Source: Winogradskyella wichelsiae (lineage in GTDB: Bacteria; Bacteroidota; Bacteroidia; Flavobacteriales; Flavobacteriaceae). Taken from it: 64,000 nt of DNA. A program made the translations under genes and the position numbers. Below are positions 38,485-45,249 of this stretch, one piece after another. The stretch is from NCBI RefSeq assembly GCF_013403925.1, contig NZ_JABFDJ010000001.1:744001-808000 (forward strand), in the 5' to 3' direction. The notes beneath the pieces were generated by a model. The model searched no databases, was not told the origin of the DNA, and was given only the letters and a program-made list of their open reading frames with translations. Positions within the stretch are counted from its first letter, which is position 1. Each line of letters starts with the position of its first letter.

Positions 38485-40281
38485 CTACTTACGACCCAAC
38501 CAAGCATCACGATTTGCTTTCTCTCCTTCAGATAATTCATCTAAACTTGAAATAGCATAAGACGTATCGGCATCTAAAGTGAGTTTTACAGTATGTTGCT
38601 TTCCAAAGCGCTCGTAAACCACATCGACGGTTTGGTTAGGTTTCACCGTACCTAAAACCATATTTAAGTCTGAAGTTTCATTGAGTGCAACACCATCAAT
38701 TTTAAGTAATTTATCTCCTTTTTCAAGTCCTGCGTTATAAGCTCCAGAACCGACCATTGTATTACTTGTAATCACTTGATTGTTCAAACGCAATCCAAAA
38801 GCAGGCTGTGCTGTGTTTTGTTGCAACTGAACACCAACCGTTTTAAATAAGGTTTCAAAATCGGGCATGCCGCTTTTGTAGATATAATTATTAAAAAAGG
38901 CATCACCAAATTCAGCACCCGCATAATCCTTTAACGTTTGTTGTAAATCAGCAATAGTATAATACGTTTCTGTTTTTCCATAAGTTTCCCAAACCAATGT
39001 CATGTAATCGTCTAGATTCAAGTTTTCTGCTCTAAGTGATAAATCTAAAGCCAGACCTAACATACTTCCATAAGAATAATAAGAGATAAATGTATTGTCG
39101 CGATTAATATCATCCACCGAACGTGCGGCATCTACAAATGGCGCTTGGTAGCTCATCTCAATAGGATTAAAAAACTGACGTCCTGGTGAATTCCACACGT
39201 AATTAAAAGTGCCTGTCAATCCTTTTATATAATCTTCTTGGGCTATAAGTCCGGCTCTGGTTAAGGTTAAATCGTCATAATAACTGGTAAAGCCTTCAGC
39301 AAACCAAAGCTCTCCACTCATGTTAGCGTCTTCAAAATTAAAGGGCTCTAAACTTTGTGGCCGTATGCGTTCTACATTCCAGCAATGAAAAAACTCATGA
39401 GACACCGTCCCAATATTACGATCGGCACCATCAGCTAAACTTCGCGTGCTGGTGACAATGGTAGAATTTCGATGCTCCATACCATCCCCTGTGGCATTAG
39501 GAATATAACAACCTAAAAACGTGTATTCTCCATAATCGTAAGTTGGTAATTCGCCAAAAACAGCCTTCTGCTGTAAGATTGCTTTTTTAACGTTTTCAAA
39601 ATAGGCATCAAATTCTGTTGCAGTTCCATTATGGTGTAAAGCGAAATTGATTTTTTGACCATCTACCTCAAACGAACGCACCATATGGTCACTAATTTCC
39701 GTTGGACTATCCATAAAATACTGTAAGTTGTCAGCGGAATAGCTGTTATCTTTTAAGTGTTTTAACTGTGTTGCAATTTTCCAGTTTAGGTCTTCGCGCG
39801 GTTTAAATTCAATATTGAAGATGTCGTTTTCCAAACTCGGAGCATACATAAAGGTCGCTGGCATATTAAGATGCGCATGGGTTTCATCAACTTGTGCGTA
39901 GGTACCATCACCATGATTGGCGTATAAGGTGTAATTGACTATTATAGTGCCATCGTGATTGTTCACGTTCCAAGAATACGGATCTGGACGTGTCGTTTCT
40001 AACACATGGCCTTCACTATCTGTAACTTTTACGTTGTAAACATTCTTAGCAAATTCATGAATAGCATAGCGTCCTGGTGAGCTTCTCGACATTCTAAATA
40101 CGGCTTCACCAGATTTTAAACCTTTAAAAGTAGCCGTGATTTGAGCTTCATGATGCACTGCATTTTCAAACGAAATGATATAACTTGAACTTCCACCAAT
40201 AGTTGATTCCGTTTCAGAAGTTGTATCGTCTTTGCAATTCACTAAACATAAAAAGGACAGTAATAAAATTAGGCTTCGCAT
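38485..40281 (-). CDS. M61-family glycyl aminopeptidase with PDZ domain (lipoprotein)
   Basis: A 598-residue exported peptidase. The signal LILLLSFLCLVNCKDD carries a lipobox Cys. The N-terminal beta domain (HEAQITATFKGLKSGEAVFR) is followed by the thermolysin-like metal site HEFFHCWNVERIRP (HExxH) near residue 293 and the downstream Glu in LWFAEGFTSYYDD. A PDZ domain occupies about residues 490-570 (FGLRLNNQVITSNT ... GAYNAGLEKGDKLLKIDGV). M61 enzymes prefer N-terminal glycine or alanine; the exact role here is not known. It is convergent with the toxin gene and separated by about 40 bp. Confidence 0.92.
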   Translation of the reverse strand: MRSLILLLSFLCLVNCKDDTTSETESTIGGSSSYIISFENAVHHEAQITATFKGLKSGEAVFRMSRSSPGRYAIHEFAKNVYNVKVTDSEGHVLETTRPDPYSWNVNNHDGTIIVNYTLYANHGDGTYAQVDETHAHLNMPATFMYAPSLENDIFNIEFKPREDLNWKIATQLKHLKDNSYSADNLQYFMDSPTEISDHMVRSFEVDGQKINFALHHNGTATEFDAYFENVKKAILQQKAVFGELPTYDYGEYTFLGCYIPNATGDGMEHRNSTIVTSTRSLADGADRNIGTVSHEFFHCWNVERIRPQSLEPFNFEDANMSGELWFAEGFTSYYDDLTLTRAGLIAQEDYIKGLTGTFNYVWNSPGRQFFNPIEMSYQAPFVDAARSVDDINRDNTFISYYSYGSMLGLALDLSLRAENLNLDDYMTLVWETYGKTETYYTIADLQQTLKDYAGAEFGDAFFNNYIYKSGMPDFETLFKTVGVQLQQNTAQPAFGLRLNNQVITSNTMVGSGAYNAGLEKGDKLLKIDGVALNETSDLNMVLGTVKPNQTVDVVYERFGKQHTVKLTLDADTSYAISSLDELSEGEKANRDAWLGRK

Positions 40282-40326
40282 CTATTCAATTTTTTAGACA
40301 CCCAAGATACTAATTTTTAAAACCTT

Positions 40327-40533
40327 TTAATCCTCTACGTATTCTAATATATCACTAGGCTGACAGTCCAAAGCTTTACAAATAGCTTCCAAAGTTGAAA
40401 ATCGAATAGCCTTTGCCTTTCCTGTTTTTAAAATGGAAAGATTTGCGGTTGTGATACCAACCAGTTCTGCAAGTTCATTGCTCTTCATGCCACGCTGGGC
40501 TAATATGAGGTCTAAGTTGACTATTATGGACAT
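40327..40533 (-). CDS. Small HTH_XRE regulator of the DUF2975 operon
   Basis: A 68-residue helix-turn-helix protein of the YozG/Cro type (LDLILAQRGMKSNELAELVG; ITTANLSILKTGKAKAIRFS; ALDCQPSDILEYVED). It starts 2 bp after the stop of the last membrane-protein gene, so translation is likely coupled. Proteins like this are regularly encoded beside DUF2975 membrane proteins in Firmicutes and Bacteroidota. It is the natural candidate to bind the three 17-bp dyads upstream of the first gene (42382-42451), giving autorepression. The ligand or signal is unknown; one idea is that the membrane proteins control it. Confidence 0.88.
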   Translation of the reverse strand: MSIIVNLDLILAQRGMKSNELAELVGITTANLSILKTGKAKAIRFSTLEAICKALDCQPSDILEYVED

Positions 40534-40535
40534 GA

Positions 40536-41351
40536 TTATACAGTTAGATCGTTTTCTTGTTGAATTTGATTTCCATTTTTTAAAAGTTCGCTAAAGATTA
40601 TAAGAGCGATGCCAATTATGAATATCCATATATTAAAATTTAATCTTGGTCTAATCAAAACATTTGTTGGATTTAAAATAAGAGTATTATCAATACGAGA
40701 TGTTATCGTCATTAATTCATAATAAAAGCTAAAAATAAACGACACTAAAAACTTAAATAAAGTAGCAAAAACTAACAACAACCCTAAACATTTAACATTC
40801 TTAAACAATTCTAAAGAGAATTCAATACGCCTATTTAATATGTTAAATATTTGTTTCAAAAAATAAACTAATAAAATTGCAAATATTACAGAGGAGTATG
40901 CATTCATACATAGCAACACATTCAACCAACCTATTGAAGACTTAACCCGAATGCCAATATCACTTTTTATACTAGAACTAGTTGATATAAAATTCTCTTT
41001 ACCACAATGAGTTTTTATAGCGGTTTCATTTATACTTATACTTCTTTTAGAATTAGGTGAAATAGAAGAGCTGTCTATTAAACTATTATTAAGTAAATCA
41101 TCTCCTTTTTTATAATAAGAAGTATAGTTAAATTCATCATCATAATTATAACTAACAATAGAGTCATAAAGTGTTAAGCTCAATCTTGCTGGTATCTTAT
41201 AACCTACTGAATAATTACCTCGCACTAAAGCAAGACTAAGATTCTTTGTAAATAACTCGTTATATATGTTTAGTGAGAGAAAAAATAAAAATGACCAGAA
41301 TAGGAATTTAAAAAATCTATAAAGGCTTTTAATTAAAGTATTTATGCTCAT
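40536..41351 (-). CDS. DUF2975-like membrane protein, long form (third of three)
   Basis: A 271-residue membrane protein with four hydrophobic segments. It is longer than its two neighbours because of an extra 90-residue periplasmic-type loop between the first and second segments (about residues 40-125: SYNYDDEFNYTSYYKKGDDL and on). It ends in QQENDLTV, the same tail as the other two genes (EENNLTI, EENDLTI). It is the third of three tandem genes before the HTH gene, with gaps of 2 bp on both sides. Function is unknown. Composition is more A+T-rich than the other two, and the loop shows no family that I recognise. Confidence 0.75.
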   Translation of the reverse strand: MSINTLIKSLYRFFKFLFWSFLFFLSLNIYNELFTKNLSLALVRGNYSVGYKIPARLSLTLYDSIVSYNYDDEFNYTSYYKKGDDLLNNSLIDSSSISPNSKRSISINETAIKTHCGKENFISTSSSIKSDIGIRVKSSIGWLNVLLCMNAYSSVIFAILLVYFLKQIFNILNRRIEFSLELFKNVKCLGLLLVFATLFKFLVSFIFSFYYELMTITSRIDNTLILNPTNVLIRPRLNFNIWIFIIGIALIIFSELLKNGNQIQQENDLTV

Positions 41352-41353
41352 AA

Positions 41354-41863
41354 TTATATGGTTAAATTATTTTCTTCCTTAGCGTATTTCGCCACCTTAA
41401 ACACCTCGCTCAATACCATAAAAAACAGCCCTAAACAAATAAGCATCACATAAGGACTTAAGCCTAAGTTTATCTTTAATTGACTTTTAAAAACCAATTG
41501 CCCTACAAAAACCAATACAGAAGAAGCAATCCCAACACTAGTAAGCAAATAACCAATCTTATAAAAATTGACTATTACATCCATATGAAAAGGTTTAACC
41601 TTCTGAAAATAACGCAAGGTTTTCCTAAACAGATACACACAATAAATAGTTATAAAAGCCAAAGCAATAAAGACCAAGCCAAATAACTGTGCAGCCATTA
41701 AAGAGGTTTCAATATTAGACGTATCTGTATCCAATATCATATTCAAAGATTCTGGCTCAATAAACATGTAAACTGCAAAAAATGCAAGTAGCAATAGTGC
41801 AGGAATACAAGTCACTATCCAAACAAAATCTATTAAACTTTTTAAAATGATTAATTTTCGCAT
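41354..41863 (-). CDS. DUF2975-like membrane protein (second of three)
   Basis: A 169-residue protein with four hydrophobic segments (LIDFVWIVTCIPALLLLAFF; FGLVFIALAFITIYCVYLF; YLLTSVGIASSVLVFVGQLV; YVMLICLGLFFMVLSEVFKV). The pattern, size and terminal EENNLTI match DUF2975. It starts 9 bp after the first gene's stop (41873) and stops 2 bp before the third gene. It is a paralogue of both neighbours. DUF2975 proteins have no known function; in Bacillus the YoaS-YozG pair is a homologous arrangement. Confidence 0.82.
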   Translation of the reverse strand: MRKLIILKSLIDFVWIVTCIPALLLLAFFAVYMFIEPESLNMILDTDTSNIETSLMAAQLFGLVFIALAFITIYCVYLFRKTLRYFQKVKPFHMDVIVNFYKIGYLLTSVGIASSVLVFVGQLVFKSQLKINLGLSPYVMLICLGLFFMVLSEVFKVAKYAKEENNLTI

Positions 41864-41872
41864 TGTAAATAA

Positions 41873-42379
41873 TTATATAGTTAAGTCGTTTTCTTCTTTC
41901 ATAGCCTTAGTATCTCTAAGAACTGTACTCATTAGCATTAAAAATAATCCCATTGTAATTATTAATAAATAGACCAATGTTTTTTCACTTAAACCAAGCA
42001 AAGCGTGCCGTTTAAAAAACCTATTGCTCACCTCATCAATAACCCATAAAGCAACTGAAGAAAAAACCATAAGTTTTCCCGAATCAAACATACCTCTCAT
42101 AAGTTCTGTATTATAAAAATTATTTTTTAATAGCAATTTGGTCGCCTTTCTTAATTTCCAAAGCGCAACGACAAATACAGCATAAACCACAAGCTTAAAA
42201 AAGGTATAACGATAAAGCATGGCTTCCGTCTTATAAATTAATACATCCTCACTAAAACCAATAAAATCTTGTTTTATACCAAAGAGGGTCGTTGCTAAAA
42301 CAAAAATCCCTAAACCAATGCTAATTAAAATAATAATAATAACATTTAGTATCAAATAAAGTGTTTTCGCAGAATTCAT
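41873..42379 (-). CDS. DUF2975-like membrane protein (first of three)
   Basis: A 168-residue protein with four hydrophobic segments (YLILNVIIIILISIGLGIFV; FKLVVYAVFVVALWKL; LMVFSSVALWVIDEVS; TLVYLLIITMGLFLMLMSTV) and the tail MKEENDLTI. It leads the operon, with the start codon only about 14 bases from the probable transcription start. Upstream lie three dyads and a promoter, described separately. Function unknown. The order, spacing and shared tail make this a tandemly amplified DUF2975 set with one regulator, rather than the usual single membrane protein plus HTH pair. Confidence 0.82.
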   Translation of the reverse strand: MNSAKTLYLILNVIIIILISIGLGIFVLATTLFGIKQDFIGFSEDVLIYKTEAMLYRYTFFKLVVYAVFVVALWKLRKATKLLLKNNFYNTELMRGMFDSGKLMVFSSVALWVIDEVSNRFFKRHALLGLSEKTLVYLLIITMGLFLMLMSTVLRDTKAMKEENDLTI

Positions 42380-42381
42380 AA

Positions 42382-42398
42382 TTATCGTTTTACGATAA
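42382..42398. promoter_or_regulatory. Operator dyad 1 of the DUF2975/HTH operon
   Basis: TTATCGTTTTACGATAA: perfect 6-bp arms with a 5-base centre. It covers the likely transcription start, just before the first start codon (42379). Confidence 0.7.
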
Positions 42399-42426
42399 CA
42401 AATATAATAAAATTATCGAAAAACAA
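42399..42426 (-). promoter_or_regulatory. Promoter of the DUF2975/HTH operon
   Basis: Minus-strand -33 TTG at 42426-42424, 17-base spacer, -7 box TATATTTG at 42406-42399. The -33 lies inside dyad 2 and the start point inside dyad 1, so a bound regulator would block RNA polymerase. Confidence 0.6.
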
Positions 42427-42429
42427 TAA
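42413..42429. promoter_or_regulatory. Operator dyad 2 of the DUF2975/HTH operon
   Basis: TTATCGAAAAACAATAA: same 6-5-6 layout as dyad 1 with one mismatched pair. Its centre is 31 bases, three helical turns, from dyad 1. Confidence 0.65.
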
Positions 42430-42434
42430 TTTTA

Positions 42435-42451
42435 TTATTGAAAAACAATGA
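42435..42451. promoter_or_regulatory. Operator dyad 3 of the DUF2975/HTH operon
   Basis: TTATTGAAAAACAATGA: same 6-5-6 layout with one imperfect end. Its centre is 22 bases, about two turns, from dyad 2. Confidence 0.6.
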
Positions 42452-42461
42452 TTATTATATT

Positions 42462-42502
42462 AGACCTTTCTGGTTTTAAAAACCTAACAGGTATTAAGGT
42501 CT
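42462..42502. repeat. Hairpin with AGACCT ends (intergenic palindrome family)
   Basis: AGACCT (42462-42467) and AGGTCT (42497-42502) enclose GGTTTTAAAAACC. It resembles the hairpins at 5067-5103 and 50177-50226. A similar GGTTTTTAAAAAC core recurs near 43178. It lies between divergent genes, so termination is not an obvious role. Confidence 0.5.
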
Positions 42503-42507
42503 TTTCC

Positions 42508-42515
42508 TATATTTG
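42508..42515 (+). promoter_or_regulatory. Candidate -7 box for the 42609 gene
   Basis: TATATTTG matches TAnnTTTG exactly; the leader to the ATG would be about 90 bases. No matching -33 TTG was found. Confidence 0.4.
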
Positions 42516-42608
42516 AAACATGAAACATCCATAACTCGCTTTTGATACCCAAAGAAATGATAAAATGCATGCACCATGTGACCGATAAAAAACAATAAAT
42601 ATAAACAC

Positions 42609-43157
42609 ATGAAACCCAATACCATCATTTCAGAAAGTGCGAGACCAATTTGGCAAATCCCCATTGCTGCTTTATTTTTTACTATGGCTTTCGGGATTAT
42701 GGGTTACAAGATTTTTCTTTGGGCTACTACAGATCGTCCACTTGGTATCCGAATTATAGATTTTGAAGGTGTTATTTATTTCGCGGGTATTGGTGCTAGT
42801 TTTTGTTCTAGAAAACGAATTCATATCGATATTTCAAATTCCCGATTTAGACCAACCATAGAGGTTGGACCTTTAAAAATAGGGTCTTGGCAAACCATTA
42901 AAAACTACCAATATGTTTCTGTATTTCATCAACCCACAGTAGGTGGTGATTATATATTTGAAGTGAATCTGTGGTACGACAACAACAAGCATTTTGAATT
43001 GTATGAAGAAAACAACTATACAGAAGCCTTTCTTATAGGTTATGAACTTTCAGAACAATTAAATATTGATTTACTAGATGCTACAGTTCCTAATGACTTT
43101 AAATGGATAGATAAAGACGAATGGAAAGCTAAAATGACAAAAAATAATATAGAATAA
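42609..43157 (+). CDS. Hypothetical two-TM membrane protein
   Basis: A 182-residue protein I cannot assign. Two hydrophobic segments are near the N-terminus (IPIAALFFTMAFGIMGYKIF and IIDFEGVIYFAGIGASFCS), followed by a soluble domain of about 120 residues with beta and helix pattern (RIHIDISNSRFRPTIEVGPL; GDYIFEVNLWYDNNKHFELY; EAFLIGYELSEQLNIDLLDA). The layout resembles small PH-domain-like or bPH-type membrane proteins that are common in flavobacteria, but no diagnostic motif supports that. It is transcribed away from the DUF2975 operon and toward the DUF2007 gene; a 69-bp gap separates it from that gene. Confidence 0.7.
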   Translation: MKPNTIISESARPIWQIPIAALFFTMAFGIMGYKIFLWATTDRPLGIRIIDFEGVIYFAGIGASFCSRKRIHIDISNSRFRPTIEVGPLKIGSWQTIKNYQYVSVFHQPTVGGDYIFEVNLWYDNNKHFELYEENNYTEAFLIGYELSEQLNIDLLDATVPNDFKWIDKDEWKAKMTKNNIE

Positions 43158-43226
43158 AGTTCTTTTAAACTGTTCTGGTTTTTAAAAACTTAACAGCTCA
43201 ACAAAAGATTACACTATCTTTACAAA

Positions 43227-43643
43227 ATGCAAGACACCTTTGTTACCATAGCTAGATTTCAATATTCTTCTGAAGCAGAAATTATGAAAGGCCGATTAGA
43301 ATCAGACGGCATTCAAGTCTTCTTAAAAGATAACATCACCATTGATACCGATCCTTTAGTAAGCAACGCCATTGGTGGCATAAAATTGAAAGTCTTAGCT
43401 AAAGATGAAGATATAGCAAGAGAGATCTTACAATCTATTCAACAATATTCTGTAGATAATGAAGGGGAACCTATCACCTGCCCTAACTGTAAAAAAAACC
43501 GTATTGAACTCTATTCTACCATCACTAATTTTAAATCCTTAGTTTCTTTTCTTATTGGTTTCCTTACCGGAACCTTACCTTTCAGTACGCGTTACCAATA
43601 CAAATGTGACGATTGTAAAACCGAATTTCCGCTTAAAAACTAA
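43227..43643 (+). CDS. DUF2007 protein with C-terminal zinc ribbon
   Basis: A 138-residue protein. The first 70 residues match DUF2007 (FVTIARFQYSSEAEIMKGRL; ESDGIQVFLKDNITIDTDPL; GGIKLKVLAKDEDIAREIL), a ferredoxin-like fold proposed to be a PII-like signal transducer. The C-terminus carries a CxxC pair (CPNCKK) and a second one (CDDCKTEF) around a short hydrophobic stretch (LVSFLIGFLTGTLPF), a zinc ribbon interrupted by a possible membrane-dipping segment. A TATCTTTA box only 5 bases before the ATG suggests a leaderless or nearly leaderless transcript. The end overlaps the convergent MocR gene by 11 bp. Confidence 0.82.
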   Translation: MQDTFVTIARFQYSSEAEIMKGRLESDGIQVFLKDNITIDTDPLVSNAIGGIKLKVLAKDEDIAREILQSIQQYSVDNEGEPITCPNCKKNRIELYSTITNFKSLVSFLIGFLTGTLPFSTRYQYKCDDCKTEFPLKN

Positions 43644-45129
43644 GCACCTTATCATAAGCGAGTTTTAACTTTTTAATCACATTTTCTAGCTCATCTTCGT
43701 TTAAATGTCCAAAACCAAAACGAATGGCACAGGTATTTTTATCTTGGTATAAAATAGTTTTCGGTAGAAATAAATCAACTTTCTCTGCTTCTTCTGCGAG
43801 CTTCACTAAAGAAATGGTTTCTACAAACTGCAACCATATAGCCAAACCCCCTAAAGGTTTTTCCCAAATGATAATCCCTTCAAAATAAAACGTCAAATAA
43901 TGACACAAACAATCACGACGTTGCTTATAAGTCACAATATTTTTTTTCTTTAGACGGTAAATTTCACCTTCAGAAATAAGCTCGGACAACATTTGCTCTT
44001 GTATTAAATCGCCTTGTTTATCTAATAATTGCAAGTAATTTTTGGCTTCTTGAATAAAATTTTCTGGCGCTACCACAAATCCTGTATGAAAACTGGGAAA
44101 TAACGATTGCCCTAATTTACCCAAATAAATAACCATACCATTGGTATTAGCACTTGCCATAGGTAACATAGCAGAACCATCAAACTGAAAATCGTAATCG
44201 TAATCATCTTCTACAATGGCAAACCCATAAGTTTTTGCTAATTCTAACAACTCTAAACGGCGCTTAGCACTTAAAGTTACAGTTGTCGGATAATCTCTAT
44301 TGGCACAGACATACACACAACGAATACTTTGTTTTACAAAATGCTTTCGTATATAGTCTACATTTAAACCTTCTTCATCTACCGGAATGGTTCGAATTGT
44401 AGCGCCTGCTTCTTGAAAAATCATGTTGGATGCATAATTACTTAACTGCCCAACGAGTACCAAATCATTTGGCGCTATTAAAAGCTGAGACACCACATAA
44501 AGATTCATCTCAGTACTTCGCGTATTCATTAAATTATCCGAATTAATATGAAAGCCTCGTGTGGCATTCAAATAATTACAAAGCTGTGTGCTAAAAACAG
44601 AAGGCGTTAAAGCTGACGTTTTATTCCATTTATTAATAAGGGGCTTACGTTTCATCGCTGCACTATACCATCTAGAAAATTGATGCACAGGATGCAATCT
44701 TAAATCGGGTTGCCCGTCGTTAATAGTATATTTCGCGGTCGTTTCTTGTGTTGTGGAAGCCAAATGAAAGGACTTCTGAAACGGAAAACCGGCTACTTTT
44801 GCGTACGTATAAGCATGATCTAAATGTTGCGTTGTAGCTTTAATTTTAGTCGCAGATGTTTCAGGAAGCAAAACAAAAGTCCCTTTATTAGCTACAATAT
44901 CGACCCAACCTTGTGATGCTAATTCTTCGTAAATAGCAACAGCTGTATTTCTGTGAATATTTAATAGCTGACTAAAGACGCGGGTTCCCGGCAATTTGCT
45001 ACCTTTATCTAAATAACCGCGTTGTATTGCATTTATAATCTGCTGAGCAACTTGCACATATACAGGTTGCACAATAGATTTATCAAAAGTAACGAGTTGT
45101 TTTATAATTTGACTAACCGGACTATTCAT
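43633..45129 (-). CDS. MocR-type regulator (GntR HTH plus aminotransferase-like domain) with PLP lysine apparently replaced
   Basis: A 498-residue regulator. The N-terminal winged helix (VQVAQQIINAIQRGYLDKGS; LNIHRNTAVAIYEELASQGW) is followed by a fold-type I aminotransferase-like domain. MocR proteins bind PLP through a Lys in a motif like YLGxFSKSLxPSxRxG. Here the corresponding stretch is YLGKLGQSLFPSFHTG, with Gln341 at the Lys position (the nearest Lys, 338, is three residues earlier). The Asp-containing EDDYDYDF and the Tyr are kept, so the pocket is partly preserved. It is divergent from the BtuB-like receptor gene with nested inverted repeats between them. Some MocR proteins control vitamin B6 or amino-acid metabolism, but the target here is unproven. 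Confidence 0.85.
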   Translation of the reverse strand: MNSPVSQIIKQLVTFDKSIVQPVYVQVAQQIINAIQRGYLDKGSKLPGTRVFSQLLNIHRNTAVAIYEELASQGWVDIVANKGTFVLLPETSATKIKATTQHLDHAYTYAKVAGFPFQKSFHLASTTQETTAKYTINDGQPDLRLHPVHQFSRWYSAAMKRKPLINKWNKTSALTPSVFSTQLCNYLNATRGFHINSDNLMNTRSTEMNLYVVSQLLIAPNDLVLVGQLSNYASNMIFQEAGATIRTIPVDEEGLNVDYIRKHFVKQSIRCVYVCANRDYPTTVTLSAKRRLELLELAKTYGFAIVEDDYDYDFQFDGSAMLPMASANTNGMVIYLGKLGQSLFPSFHTGFVVAPENFIQEAKNYLQLLDKQGDLIQEQMLSELISEGEIYRLKKKNIVTYKQRRDCLCHYLTFYFEGIIIWEKPLGGLAIWLQFVETISLVKLAEEAEKVDLFLPKTILYQDKNTCAIRFGFGHLNEDELENVIKKLKLAYDKVLSF

Positions 45130-45172
45130 TGTTTTATAACTGGACTACTTTAATCGTCCGGAAAGTTACGAC

Positions 45173-45240
45173 TTTTGCAACGTTCAAAACCAAATCAGAT
45201 GTAGAATGTAAGTTTTGAACCTTAACAATTTATTGCAAAA
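45173..45240. promoter_or_regulatory. Nested inverted repeats between the MocR and receptor genes
   Basis: GTTCAAAAC (45182-45190) and GTTTTGAAC (45212-45220) are exact inverses 21 bases apart. Outside them TTTTGCAA (45173-45180) faces TTGCAAAA (45233-45240). The arrangement is symmetric about 45201-45207 and is a good candidate operator for the MocR regulator. Confidence 0.5.
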
Positions 45241-45249
45241 TTTAAATTA

